64,000 bases of DNA from the NCBI GenBank assembly GCA_034769895.1, contig CM068367.1:124843927-124907926 (forward strand), written 5' to 3'. A program made the position numbers and the translations under genes. Shown here in pieces: positions 12,496 to 26,900 of the stretch. The notes below the pieces were generated by a model. It ran no database searches. It worked only from the letters and a program-made list of their open reading frames with translations, and had not been told where the DNA came from. The stretch's first letter is position 1. Each line of letters begins with the position of its first letter. The DNA comes from Magicicada septendecula (lineage: Eukaryota > Arthropoda > Insecta > Hemiptera > Cicadidae).

Positions 12496-15400
12496 TCTGT
12501 CGAGCACTACTCTGACCGTGTCTCTGCCCCATCCTGCAGGGGTTCTGTTAGCCACCTGTCTAGCAGTCTTGTCGTCTCCGAATGGTGGTTATATTGTAGT
12601 TAGGGCCATCCTGGATAGCGCGTCCCATGCTTCTTTCATAACTGAAGCATGTGCATCTCGCTTAAAGTGCGCTTGTTTTGACGCTTCAGTAAGTGTCAAT
12701 GGGGTAGGTGATATTGCCACCAAAGCAAAAAAGGTGTGCCATCTGTCCTTGGAAACTTTAAAACGCGAGGTTGTGGCATCTAACCATGCCTTTATAATTC
12801 TTTCTAAGATCTCGTCGGACTCACCTAGGTTCCAGGTGTTGCCTGAAGTTAAGCAGGCTACAAAAGATCTTTTGTTAGCTGACCCTACCTTCGATGTAGC
12901 AGCCCCAATTGATGCATTGTTTGGAGCTGATATTGTAGCGGCTATTCTTATGGGAGAGACTATTCCTTTGGGTGCAGGTTTGCCTGTTGCAGTTAGGACA
13001 CGTTTTGGGTTTGTGATTATGGGTAGAGCCCCAATTTCACTTAATTGTGCATTGACTTGTGCTAGCGGTCTCACTGGCCTTCCTTTGGATCTAGTATCTG
13101 CACATCAGCTTCACTGTCATTTCCACCACTTTTATCCTTCCATCACAACGTTATCAACGGATACAACAAACCTACTTGAGCAAGTTCATCGCTTTTGGGA
13201 GGTCAAAGAGCCTCCAGCTGTACCCCACCAATTATCTGAAGAGGATCACTTTGCTGAAAGGTTTTACATGGAGTCAACAAGTCGGTTGCCGTCGGGTCGT
13301 TACCAGGTGCGCTTGCTGTTCTTCAAAAACTCTTCTCACATTTTGGGAAATTCCCTTAAGAGAGCCATGTCTCGGTTTTTTGCGTTAAAAAGGAAATTTG
13401 CGGCGAACAGTCAGTTTAAGAGCCAGTATGTACAATTTATAACGGATTATGTCGCTCAGGGGCATATGTCATTGGTGTCTGACCCCAATTTTCCAAAATA
13501 TTTCATCCCTCATCATGGTATCTTTAAAGTTAGAGGTGATACTTCAAAAATAAGGGTGGTGTTTGACGCCAGCATGAAGACGTCCTCTGGGATTTCCTTA
13601 AATGACGTGTTATGTGTCGGCCCTAAGTTGCAGACCTTACTGTCCGACGTTTTGACTTTGTTTCGACGGTTTAGCCATGTTTTCACGTGCGACATCGAAC
13701 AGATGTATTGCCAAATTGCTATGCATCCTGATGACTCGGCGTACCTGTGCATTTTATGGCGTGAGGAGGTTACCGCCCCATTAAGGGGGTTCGCTTTGCG
13801 TACCGTTACTTATGGGCTGGCTTGCGCCCCTTTTCAGGTGTTGCGAACCTTGCAGTGGCTGGCTCAGGATGAGGCTGTTAATTTTCCTGCGGGAGCGGCT
13901 GTACTTAGCCGTAATATTTTTGTTGATGACATTGCTGCTGGCGCTGATTCAAAATCAGAGCTTTGCAAATTACAACGGGAATTAATTCTGTTGTTGTCTT
14001 CAGGAGGGTTCAATTTGAAAAAATGGTGCACTAATCAACCCGACTGCCTACCTGAATCAGCCGCTCCGAGTGATTCCGTCGTTGCTAAGGATAAGGATAT
14101 TGTGGGTTTAAGTTAGGACCATTCAACCGATTGCTTCTCATTTCCTCCTTTGGCCTGTTGCAGCAATGCTCAGGTTCAATTTACCAAACGTGTCATGTTA
14201 TCCCAGATGGCACAATTATCTGACCCATGTGGTTGGCTTTCGCCAGTGATTTTCAGGGCCAAGGCTTTTTTCCAAAAACTCTGGGCTGAGGGCTTGGACT
14301 GGGATGCTCCTCTAAGTGATGACTTAAATGATTATTGGAGTCAATTCCTGTCCTCTTTGAATCATCTTTCGGTAATTACTATTTCCCGGCCATTCTTCCC
14401 TAAGGGTGGGCATATTGAAAGGGTTATATTGCATGGTTTCTGTGATGCTTCCCAGTTGGGTTACGCGGCCGTCCTCTATCTGTCCATTTATACTGACTCG
14501 GGTCCTCTGGTGGTTTCGTTGGTGTCGTCTAAAACTAAAGTGGCACCTCTTAAAACTTTATCAATCCCACGTTTGGAGTTGTTGGGAGCTTATCTTTTAG
14601 CCAAACTTGTTCGTCATTATGTTGGCTTATTCTCGTCATGTATTCAATTGAGTCAAGTTTTCTTATGGACGGACTCGACGATTGTCTTGGATTGGCTGAA
14701 TATGCCTACTTTTAAATTGAAGACATTTATTGCTAATCGGGTGGCTGCCATTACCGAGTGGACCGATACTAAATCTTGGCGTCATGTGCATGGTGTTTCT
14801 GACCCCGCTGATTTAGCCTCTAGAGGTACGTCACTCTCCAGCCTCCGGTCGTCGACACTGTGGTGGTCAGGGCCAGATTGGTTAAAGTTTGATGCTCTGC
14901 AATGGGATGCTCTGCAATGGCCCCCTATTAATTATCGCCCGAATCACGACGTGCTAGATGTTGCCTTGGAGACCAAGGTCTCTTCGTTTCTCACTCAGGA
15001 GCCCCGGGTGGAATTGTTTGAGCACTTGTCTTCGTGGCCCTTAGTGGTAGGGGTTACCTCAGTCATCTTAAGGTGGGCTATGCCTTCGCGGATTGAAGCT
15101 TCCACAGCCATGGATTGGAAGAAGTTGGCTGTTAAGTATATTTTACGCTATATTCAGCGCGTGTTTGGACAGGAGCTCGCGGCTCTTCGTTTAGGTAAGC
15201 GGCTCCCGGTCCGCATTCAGCGCCTGGTTCCGTTTATAGATTATTTTGGCCTCATTCGAGTACGCGGTCGCTTGACCAACTCTGCGGTTACTAGAAATCG
15301 TTTTCCGATTTTACTGCCCAAGCATCACCACCTAGTAGGGTTGCTAATTCATCACACCCATGTGTGGTTAGGTCATGCTGGGCCCTTGCAAGTTCAATTT

Positions 15401-16458
15401 CAGCTTGCCCAAAATTACTGGATTTTGTCCACACGTCAGGCAATAAGAATAATAATTTGGAAATGTCTTCCTTGTTTCAGGGCGCGTCCTCGCCCCACCA
15501 ACCCGTTAATGGGGGATTTGCCAATCCCTAGGGTTAATCCGGCACCTTCATTTTATTCTTCCGGCATGGATTATGCTGGCCCCTTTTTGGTACGGGCTTA
15601 CGCTGTTCGGAAGGCACCTATCGTCAAAGCATTTTCATCTGCTTAGCCACTAAAGCAGTTCACTTTGAAGTGGCTATGGATCTTTCAACGCCCCAGTTTA
15701 TTAATGTGCTGAGGCGGTTTATTAGTCGTCGTGGGGCTCCGAAAACACTGTATTCGGATTGTGGTAGGAATTTTGTGGGGTCGCGCTCCGAACTTAAGCG
15801 GGAGCTCAAAAATGTTCTTTCCAATCCTGACCTGTCAGCTCAGATAACAGCTTTTGCTGTCGACAATAACATTGAATTTAAATTTATCCCTCCGTCTGCC
15901 CCTCATCAGGGTGGCTTGTGGGAACGGGCTGTCCAGTCGGCCAAGTTTCACATGAAACGCATGATTGGGACCAGGTCGCTGACCATAGCAGAATTTTCGT
16001 CGCTATGCATTCGCATTGAGGGAATCTTAAATTCCCGTCCTTTGACTGCCCTATCCTCAGATCCTAGTGATTACCAGGCTCTAACGCCTGGTCATTTTTT
16101 GGTTGGCCGCCCCATTACCGCGCCCCCGGAAACTGAAGTCTCATTAAATGAAGGGACCGTCCGTCATTACAAACAAATTGCCGCTCTGCTCCAAGCCTTT
16201 TGGAAAAGGTGGCGTTTGGAATACTTGACGGCACTTCATGCCAGATCGAAGTGGTCGTCTAAGTCAAGAAATTTAATGGTTGGGGACCTGGTGGTTATGG
16301 AGGAACAGAATTCTCCCCCCCTGATGTGGCCTCTTGGCCGAGTTTCAGCTGTGTTTCCGGGGAGCGACGGGGTTGTTCGTCGCGCTTCAGTTAAAACCTC
16401 CACAGGTTCTTTTGAACGACCGGCTCTTAAATTATACCGGTTGCCTATAGCTTCTTGA
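12490..16458 (+). pseudogene. BEL/Pao pol: protease, RT, RNase H, integrase; broken
   Basis: Protease: AILDSASHASFI with the catalytic Asp at 12614 but Ala where DSG is usual. RT: CDIEQMYCQI and the active-site FVDD at 13919-13930. A TAG at 14114-14116 falls where relatives have Trp in a LGL-W motif, so it is probably a TGG-to-TAG change; the same frame continues through 15646. RNase H: HGFCDASQLGY and LWTDSTIVLDWL. Integrase: His/His then CLPC zinc site, GMDYAGPF, then a one-base shift near 15630 into the frame ending at 16458, which carries YSDCGRNF and GGLWERAVQ (the second Asp and the Glu of the DDE triad). The C-terminal region resembles the usual BEL end. Confidence 0.9.
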
Positions 16459-17082
16459 TTGGGTTTATCTTGTTTTTTCGGGTGCGCAGAATTAGTTTCA
16501 ATGATTGTTGTGGACTTACTTGACACTTTGCTGGGATTTCACAGGTGATTCCTTCCAGTTGTTGTCCGCAGTGAATTTTACATTGTGGAATGTTTCTGGC
16601 ATGGCGTTGTGCCAGTTCATTGGGAGTTATGGATGCTCAACAAATCAACAACAACAAAATAAGTAAAAACAAAAATTATAAAAAAAAGGGGGAATAAAGG
16701 GAACAACAACAAATATAAAAAAGGAAAAAAAATATATAAAAAAAACCTAGGGAACTAACTAAGTTGATTTGCTGAGTTTTACATTGTGTTTGGCTGGGCC
16801 ATTGTTTATTGGATGTTATTGGGTTTGGTCTGCTCTACCCGAACCTTTCGGATTGCTCACCTGGTCGATGCGCCTGCGGCGGAGTTATTCGGCATGGTTT
16901 TCTAATTCATTGCATGTTTTCTGTATGTTTGTATTTTCTTGTGTTTGCGTGTGAGACCCTCCTATGTTGGAGGGTAATTTTCAGAGTGTTCCTGTTCACC
17001 AAAAGCCAAATTTTTGTAATGTATTTTGGCCATGTCTTTTGGTGTAGTTGGTGGTTGACCCATTGCAGTCAACGGGGGCCGG
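16459..17082 (+). other. 3' non-coding part of the BEL element with polypurine tract
   Basis: A-rich tract at about 16640-16750, then unstructured sequence. The G/C-rich segment AACGGGGGCCGG just before 17083 is the likely polypurine primer. Confidence 0.6.
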
Positions 17083-17452
17083 TGTTCGATATTTCGGATC
17101 GAACCGGTCATTATTTTCATTTTCCGAAGTTGGCACTATGGCTTTTGTAGGGCTCATACATGCAATGAACTTGTGGCTTTTGTCGCACGCCAGCCATCTT
17201 AGTGTTATCATCCACGGGTCGGGACTCCTCGGCAGGTAGAACTCCGTACATTTAACCCATCCTCTTCCCAACCAGTCTATCCTGCCTTGAGTGTCAGGAT
17301 CAACCCAGTCGTGAGATACGGTAAGTCATTTTTATATTATTTATGTCTTGTTAGCAATTCTGCATGCTGCTGCTATAGAGCTCACCAGAGGCTATTAAAT
17401 TATCACGTAAGAAAGCCGTCGTACTTTCAATCTTTTAAAATATTATCGTACA
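17083..17452 (+). repeat. 3' LTR of the BEL element
   Basis: 370 bp, starts TGTTCG and ends GTACA, followed by the ATGC target duplication. Confidence 0.95.
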
Positions 17453-20118
<2,666 letters not shown>

Positions 20119-21250
20119 TGTAATGGGACATTTAGGCCTACCCGGGGTAATATAAAAAATCATTGTATTTTGATAAGAAATAATATTGGTAATGTAACAT
20201 TAAATTTGGGAAACATAAAAGTAATATGATATAATAGTAATTTTGGGAGACATAAACGTAAATTGATGATATGGTAAATTTTATTGGAACAAAATTAGAA
20301 AGAGTGATTGCAAAATATTATTCATGAATTGAAACGACGCAGTAAACAACATGTGGATTTGTGTCAAGGTCAACTCCAGACACTAGTAAAACAGTTAGAT
20401 ATTATGCAACCTCAAGTCAGACGATATTACGTCAGTGCTTATATCACGCTGGAATTCGGGAGTGTCGGCCGAACCTCATGCTGGCGTAGTGATACAACTT
20501 ATAGAAGAATGAAAGTTTGTAAAAAAATCGCGGCTGTTTCACAAAATAGTGCCGTTCGTCTCATCCCAGTCTGAAATAACAACTCGCGCGAGTACACCTA
20601 CAAGTTCCGGAACTAAAAAATCGCGGGCGCCTGCGCACAAAATGTGAATAACATATTTAAAATGTGATATAAAAGCAAAATTCATACATAAAATGTAATA
20701 ACAGTTTTGGAGATTATCAATTAAAAATAACAAATGTGCGCGTAAAAAATGTGACGTCTTCAGGACTCAGTAGAACAGAGCTAAGTAACCTTCGGATATA
20801 TTTATGATCAAATAATCAATCAAATAAATGTAAACTCAGAATTTTAATATGATTAAAAGGGAATAATTTTAACAAGAGATCTCTAAGGGAAATGGGTAAC
20901 TGTGTGTGTGTGCATGAGTGAAAGTATGTTGTCCTAAGAACGCTGGTTTGCGGTAGTTAAGATTAGTTATGTGTCATTCATTTTTATTTTGAATTTATTT
21001 ACCATTTTATCTTTTTATTATCAAGAGAATATTATGTAATCAATACATAGATTAATATTACTCTCACAACAAGTGAGGGAGTGGAAGTAATATTTGGTTT
21101 GTGTTAAAAAATGAAAAAATAAGAAAGATAACAATAAAACTTAATGGAAGTAAGTAAAGCTTTCTTTATTTCAAACAGCCATAATTGTTCTCCTGTGTTC
21201 GCCGAAAAAAACCTGACTTGGTAAGTAGAAATTTTTCATACGTAGTTGCC
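20119..21250 (+). repeat. Diverged LTR related to the one at 7869
   Basis: Starts TGTAATGGGACATTT and shares GTGTCAAGGTCA and the GGTAAGTA motif near its end with the 7869 LTR. The right boundary is approximate. It contains TTACGTCA at 20427-20434. Confidence 0.5.
20427..20434. promoter_or_regulatory. CRE/ATF-type octamer in diverged LTR
   Basis: TTACGTCA (reverse complement of TGACGTAA), 308 bases into the LTR. Confidence 0.4.
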
Positions 21251-21312
21251 AAACTTTAAAAGAAATAGACGTTATAACCACACGTATTTGTTCCTTATCA
21301 ATATCTTCTAAA

Positions 21313-21376
21313 GCCCCACTGTTGTGAGCACCAATTTGTAACTACACGGGATTATTCCCCACTGCTGGGTTCGCCA
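21313..21376 (-). other. LTR end/primer-site junction of an unidentified minus-strand Gypsy element
   Basis: Read on the minus strand, an LTR-type end GTTACA (21337-21342) is followed after three bases by TGGTGCTCACAACAGTGGGG at 21314-21333, resembling a tRNA-Lys primer site with extra bases in the middle. A second similar motif, TGGCGAACCCAGCAGTGGGG, lies just inside the LTR at 21357-21376. The rest of the LTR would extend rightward; its far end is not identified. Confidence 0.4.
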
Positions 21377-24300
21377 ATCTATCACCCTTCAGGAATTACA
21401 GGTTCTTTATGCCTCACTTTGGATGTCTCAATTTACAACGCTTGTTAATTCTATTTCTACATAAATATAACACATGGAATAGTATCTGGTAATAATAATA
21501 CTAATATTGTAACTTTATTCAAAAAAACTGCTATAGTCTATTTAGTGTAACTATTAATATAATTTATAAATCTCAGGGTCGATTCTCTTCTCTTTGTTTA
21601 TAATTACTTTTAGGTTCTTTTGGCTGATATAAAGGTTCAGTAATTATAAAGAAAAAACAAGTATAGAAAGTACATTACATTACAAACAATAATAATAATG
21701 AATAATATAAGTTGAGTATTAATTAAAATAATATATTGTAACGTCACAGAACGTTCCATAAAGGAATTTAATTGCAAAGTAAATTATCATAAGAGGAAGT
21801 GAGATGAACAGTATCGAACCCAAGTAATCCAAAAAATTTTTGTAATATTGTCCGATAATTAATATCATTAACATGAAAAAACGACAAAGACTATGACCAA
21901 GACTCAAACCCCATATATTGTTTAAGTGAAGAACAGTGTAAAACTGATAATGTACTATAAGAGAAACAGATAATCTCAGAAATGACCAAAATGAGGTCAT
22001 TACATATTAAGAAATGTAACTCTGAATAGGGTATAAAAAACTATTTATTGTGAATTAATGGACAAGATCTATTATTATACTTTGTAATATAAATAAAATA
22101 AATGTATTAAATGATTTGAACACATCATTAAAAAGGATGTAAGTTAAAATAAAAAATATATAAATGTTATGACAAAAAACCAAGGTTTTGGAGTTGAGAC
22201 CAATCACTCAGATTTTATGTGAAAATTAATTATTATAGAATTAATATAAAAACTATATGTAAATGTCAATTAGACAAAGACAAACAAATTATTTTAAATA
22301 GAGAAAGCTGTAAATTGATTAGAAGTCAATTAAAATAATCAAAAACAGTGTTAAACTGAAAACATGTGATGAACATATAAAATTGTAATATTTATGAATT
22401 TAATGTTGTCAAAATGCAACAAAATTGTATTCTAAAGTTGAAATACAATATAAAGTAACTATACTTATATATATGACCACCTAAAACACTTTAACAGTCA
22501 AGTTATGAAACTATTTACCTATTACCATACCAGGCTGAGACCAAAAACAATTACAAAAATAGTCATATTTGACAGCCTAATTGTAAAATATTATAAAAAA
22601 TAAAGGAAAAAGGTACAATCCTATAATGTACAATGGAAACATACTTGCTCAATTGAAGACAAGCTTAATTCATGGAGAATTTTTAAATATAAAAGTGAAA
22701 ATTGTCACACCAAGAAAACAACTCATCTGTGCAAAACATAAGTAACATCATCTGTAACAAAGATGCTAAGTAATATTACAGTAAAAATAAAATGTATTAG
22801 GATAAACCAGGTATTCCCAAAGATAAACAATATAACAAACTCTAAGTGAATACCCAAAAAATCCGATAAATAATACCGAAAAAGACAAAATTACAATAAA
22901 AACCAGTGACAAAAAACTAGGCCATATGTAATGCCTACAGAAAAATGAACTTATTTATATGTTATATGTTTTAATATTTGTTTATTTTGTTATGTAAAGA
23001 TAATTATGTTATGTATCAATGTTATAGCAAGAGCCAAGGAGCTTCATAACATTTTATTAATTAGAAAATTAGAATTTTGTGCAAACACTACAAGGTAAGA
23101 ATTGTATTTTATGTTAATTTATTAGATTTAATTTGTTCAAAACCAATCGTGAATGGTATCATTTTATTCAGTTGAAAGCAGAGAATCCAAAAATAATAAT
23201 GGCATGCAGATTGTAAGTAGTTCTGTAAAATTGTTTGACAAATACCAGAATAATTTCATTAATATCCTTTAGTATGAAGAATAAGAAGTTTTTGTTCTAA
23301 AGCTTCTACGGAAGTCAAATTTGTTCTATGATGTTCTATTTGCATATTCTCGAACGTTCCAGAAGAAAATTTTACTCAAAAATACCGGAAGTACATGTTT
23401 AAAAATTAAAACAATGCCCCTTACAGAGTATATAAGGAAGACAAAATTTGACACAAAAAACACTTTATGCTTTGAATCCACAAGAGACACATCACCTACG
23501 AATCCGATCATCTCGTCCAAGGCGAAGTCGAAGAACAAGAATTCAACCCGAGAACACAGAAAGGCTTTTTCCCGTACATGACAAAGGACTGAGTTAACCT
23601 ATATAAGGAGTATATCGCTAATCGCTAACGTGTTGTTGAATAGAGCAGCAACACGCCATATTTAATAGAAACGCACACAGCCAGATATCCAGCGGCCCTG
23701 AAAAGGACCGATTTTAATAGAGAAAATCAATTTTGCTGGTATTTGCTAAGACAAACCGACTTTGACAAAATTCCCAAAACAATTTACTGACACGAGCCTT
23801 CTACATTGAGTTTGGAACTAGCGCTGAGACGGAAGAATAGAGAAACCACGCAGACAGCTGTTCGCCGCCGCCAGAATTCAAAGCATAGAAACAGTACGAA
23901 TTTATTTCAATCGTGCGGAGTTTTAAAACCGTAATTTGACTTATAAATAATTACCAGTGCGTGAGGAACGTAAACACGAAGAGGCGCAACATTGGAATCG
24001 TCCCGAAGAACAGTGTCCAGTGAAGGAAATACTTACCCACCGGAATATGAGTTGTTCAAAAGTTAAAATCATTTTTTACCTGGTATCCTTGTCACACGGT
24101 TGTACTACACATGTCAAACACCTTCAAATCACACAATTTTTGTAAAGCATCCCACTGATTTGTCTTGATAGTTCAAAGGAGTCACGTCCTGAGTATAAAG
24201 TCTTTTCATACATTAAATTCATGCTATTCAACTGAGCAATAAAATTTTTATCAGCCGATACTTAATTAAAAAACTTGTCAATAATTTTTTTGTAACTCTG

Positions 24301-25766
24301 CAATTTTGTTTAATTTGAGTGTTAGTCCTTCAGACGATTTTTATGAAAAGAAAGCTCATTAAACATACGTTATTTACAATTCAAACTGTCTTGTTCACAT
24401 TTTTTTATATAATTAATTTAACAACTAAAAAATCAAATTTTAATAATAATAATTTCTTGGAACAAATATCCAAGTAGCGCCCACATACACATATTAGCAT
24501 AAGTTGTGTTTGCAGGACAACATCGTCGCAGAGAAACCAGCCATTAGTAAGTATTAAAAGTGCGCGGAGTGTAACACCCGACATCACAACAAAAAACAAC
24601 ATACACAAATATCTGTTTGTTATAATATATACGTTACACAAAGTGTATCAGTTCAGTTCAGTTCACACAGCCTTCTGGTATCCGTGATGGAAATTTCCAA
24701 TGTTGTTTGTTTATGTTGTCCAAATGAAGGAATCCACTTCTTTTGGTGATCAATAAATGTTTATCTTGTCACTTTCGTGGTCCGAAGCCTTCTGTTGGAA
24801 TATTGTGGTTGAAGTCCGGTGTCTTGTTATTAATTCAATCCAAGTGTAGTTGTTCTTCTGTTTGTGTCATCAGTAAGATTTAAAGGCTGGTTTGTTAAGC
24901 TGTTTCTTTAATTACTTGAATCTTATTTCTGTTATAGGTTGTATATAGTGTTTTTTACCTTGTATTATATTATTTTTTAATAAGATTCATACATTTTCTG
25001 TATAAATATTTAGTTTCTTTTTCCAAAATTCAACCCAACTCCTTGGTTTGTTTTTTTATAATAATAATCAACAACATTCTTTTTCTCTCTTTTGGTTTCC
25101 TGGATACACATAAATACTCTGGTCATATCTGTTCAAATTGAGATTTAGTTGTCATAGGATATTATTTTTATATAATACATTATTTTCCTTCTACATACAA
25201 GTTGCTTTTTAGTTATTACATCATAATACTTAATACAATTTACATATTATTTTATCTGACAAAACTATGAACAATTTTAATATCAAATATTATAGTTATT
25301 TGTAATTTGACAAATATTTTTGAATAATTTATTATTTACTGAACATAATCATCTAGGCCTATGTTGACTGATTATATTTTTATATTGGAAGACTCATAAT
25401 CGATCCTGCTTACACTTGTTTTATATTAATTAATTTCTTTAAATATAAACAAACTATTAATTAACAATTATATTTTAATTACTATAATTCCCTTCAGGGC
25501 TTAACTGAATGCACACTTTTAAACCATTGCCTGTGTGATTAATATCTATTAAACTTATATAACTCAAACACTAATAAAGAAAAAACTAAATGTTAATGTC
25601 AGTATCATCTGCTACTATGGATTAGTAATTCATTTCATTAAATAATTGTTTATAATTACTATCCACTCACAGTTCTTCTTAATTGAATACCACTGTATCT
25701 CACATCCTCTTACCAATTAATTACACTTGTTTTATATTACATTTGTAGCACATCTTAATTACATTT
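21377..25766. other. Gene-free, repeat-derived tract
   Basis: No coding frame recognised. The plus strand is A-rich at 21700-23000, changes to a more GC-rich block at about 23580-24000 with TATATAAGG near 23600, and becomes T-rich from about 24800. Probably decayed LTR-element sequence, but I cannot delimit an element. Confidence 0.4.
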
Positions 25767-26900
25767 TGTAACGGGGCAAAAGGAGGGGCTTTTTATTTTA
25801 TTAAATTTGGGTTTTATTTTATTAAAATATTAACAATTCACTTCATCTGTGTGGACAGCCACGTGTTCAAATAAAGCGTAGTTAGAACAAAGGACTTGTG
25901 AGGTGAAACAATTGCAATGGAATGTGCGGGTTGAAGATTCTTAGAACTTTGCGATTGTGTGACACACACACAAACGCGCAAGCACCAACATCTGCGGAGC
26001 GCCTAAACGACGCCGAGTTGTTTGAAACAAAATGGCTTGGAGACGAAGGTTTTGTTCGCACGTGGTCCGAGATGGAGGATATAAGTTTAAGTCACGCCCA
26101 CTACAGTGACGTAAACCACGGGATACCAAATATCGTCAACGTCCAGCACCCAGGAGTTTGCACTTGTTGAATGTGCCACCGCTGTGACTAAAAAGTACCA
26201 GGCATTGGTTTCCGTCTTGTACAACCGAAATCTAGTGGAGGGGACTTAAAGAACGCGCTTGGCAGTCTCTTACTGAAGCTCGCCTGCGCAGGCAAGCCCG
26301 CCAAACAGGGCTCATAAATAAATTTTAAACATCAAGTACGAGTGAGTTCAGTTATTAAAAAATGTGACAGTGCTGCTAGTTTTCGGCAAAAAGATGACAT
26401 CATAAATTGTTTTTGGACATAGACGAACTTTGTAAATGAGGTAACACGAGGTCGAGGGGACGCCACATGCCGGCAAGGGGTATCTGGTTAATTTTGGGGT
26501 AATAAAATGGGGCGCACACGTATTTAAAAAAGGGTTTTGAATGGTGTGAATGTTGAGAATGAGCAGGCTGGGCTGTCTGTTGTAATTAAGGTAAGATGTT
26601 CAGTGTAATATTGTAATTGTAATTGTAATCCAATCATGTCGCAAATATCAGTAAAACGTTTTATGCATATTGTTTTTATTTTGAAAAAATAATCGTTTGA
26701 GCTAAGAGGCAAAGAAATTATATGATTTGAAGTTAAAAAAAATTTTTTAACAATAAAATAAAGTCTTAGTTTGTTTCTCTTCACAAAATGCGAGTTGCGT
26801 CAGTTATGGAAATAACCTTAAATCACTCTTGCATATCAATGTTCGTGTGACGGATTCTGGGATGAGAGGGCAAAATATAAGGTAGGTGGAAGATAGATAA
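25767..26900 (+). repeat. Solo LTR related to LTR A (right end approximate)
   Basis: Starts TGTAACGGGGCAAAAGGAGG, matching LTR A (TGTAACGGGGCTAAAGGGAG). Collinear homology continues through a block at 26060-26165 matching 5520-5620, then fades. It carries TGACGTAA at 26107-26114. It lies within a T-rich tract. No primer site or interior is seen beside it. Confidence 0.65.
26107..26114. promoter_or_regulatory. CRE/ATF-type octamer in solo LTR
   Basis: TGACGTAA, 340 bases into the LTR and in the same local context (AGTGACGTAAACCA) as in LTR A. Confidence 0.45.

Larger units (their letters stand above)
9694..17452 (+). mobile_element. BEL/Pao LTR retrotransposon, full length but defective
   Basis: A 7.76-kb element inserted in the kinase intron, antisense to the host gene. 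Two 370-bp LTRs (9694-10063 and 17083-17452) differ at 3 positions by my count, so insertion was recent. The flanks show ATGC on both sides (9690-9693 and 17453-17456), a probable target-site duplication. The domain order gag, protease, RT, RNase H, integrase and the zinc-finger pattern of Gag are typical of BEL/Pao. At least three frame shifts and one nonsense codon interrupt the coding region. Confidence 0.95.

Noticed and set aside
23694-23709. Minus-strand GGTCCTTTTCAGGGCC, a fit to the histone mRNA 3' stem-loop
   Set aside because: No histone coding sequence lies upstream on that strand and the flanks do not match the usual A-rich 5' and ACC 3' context.
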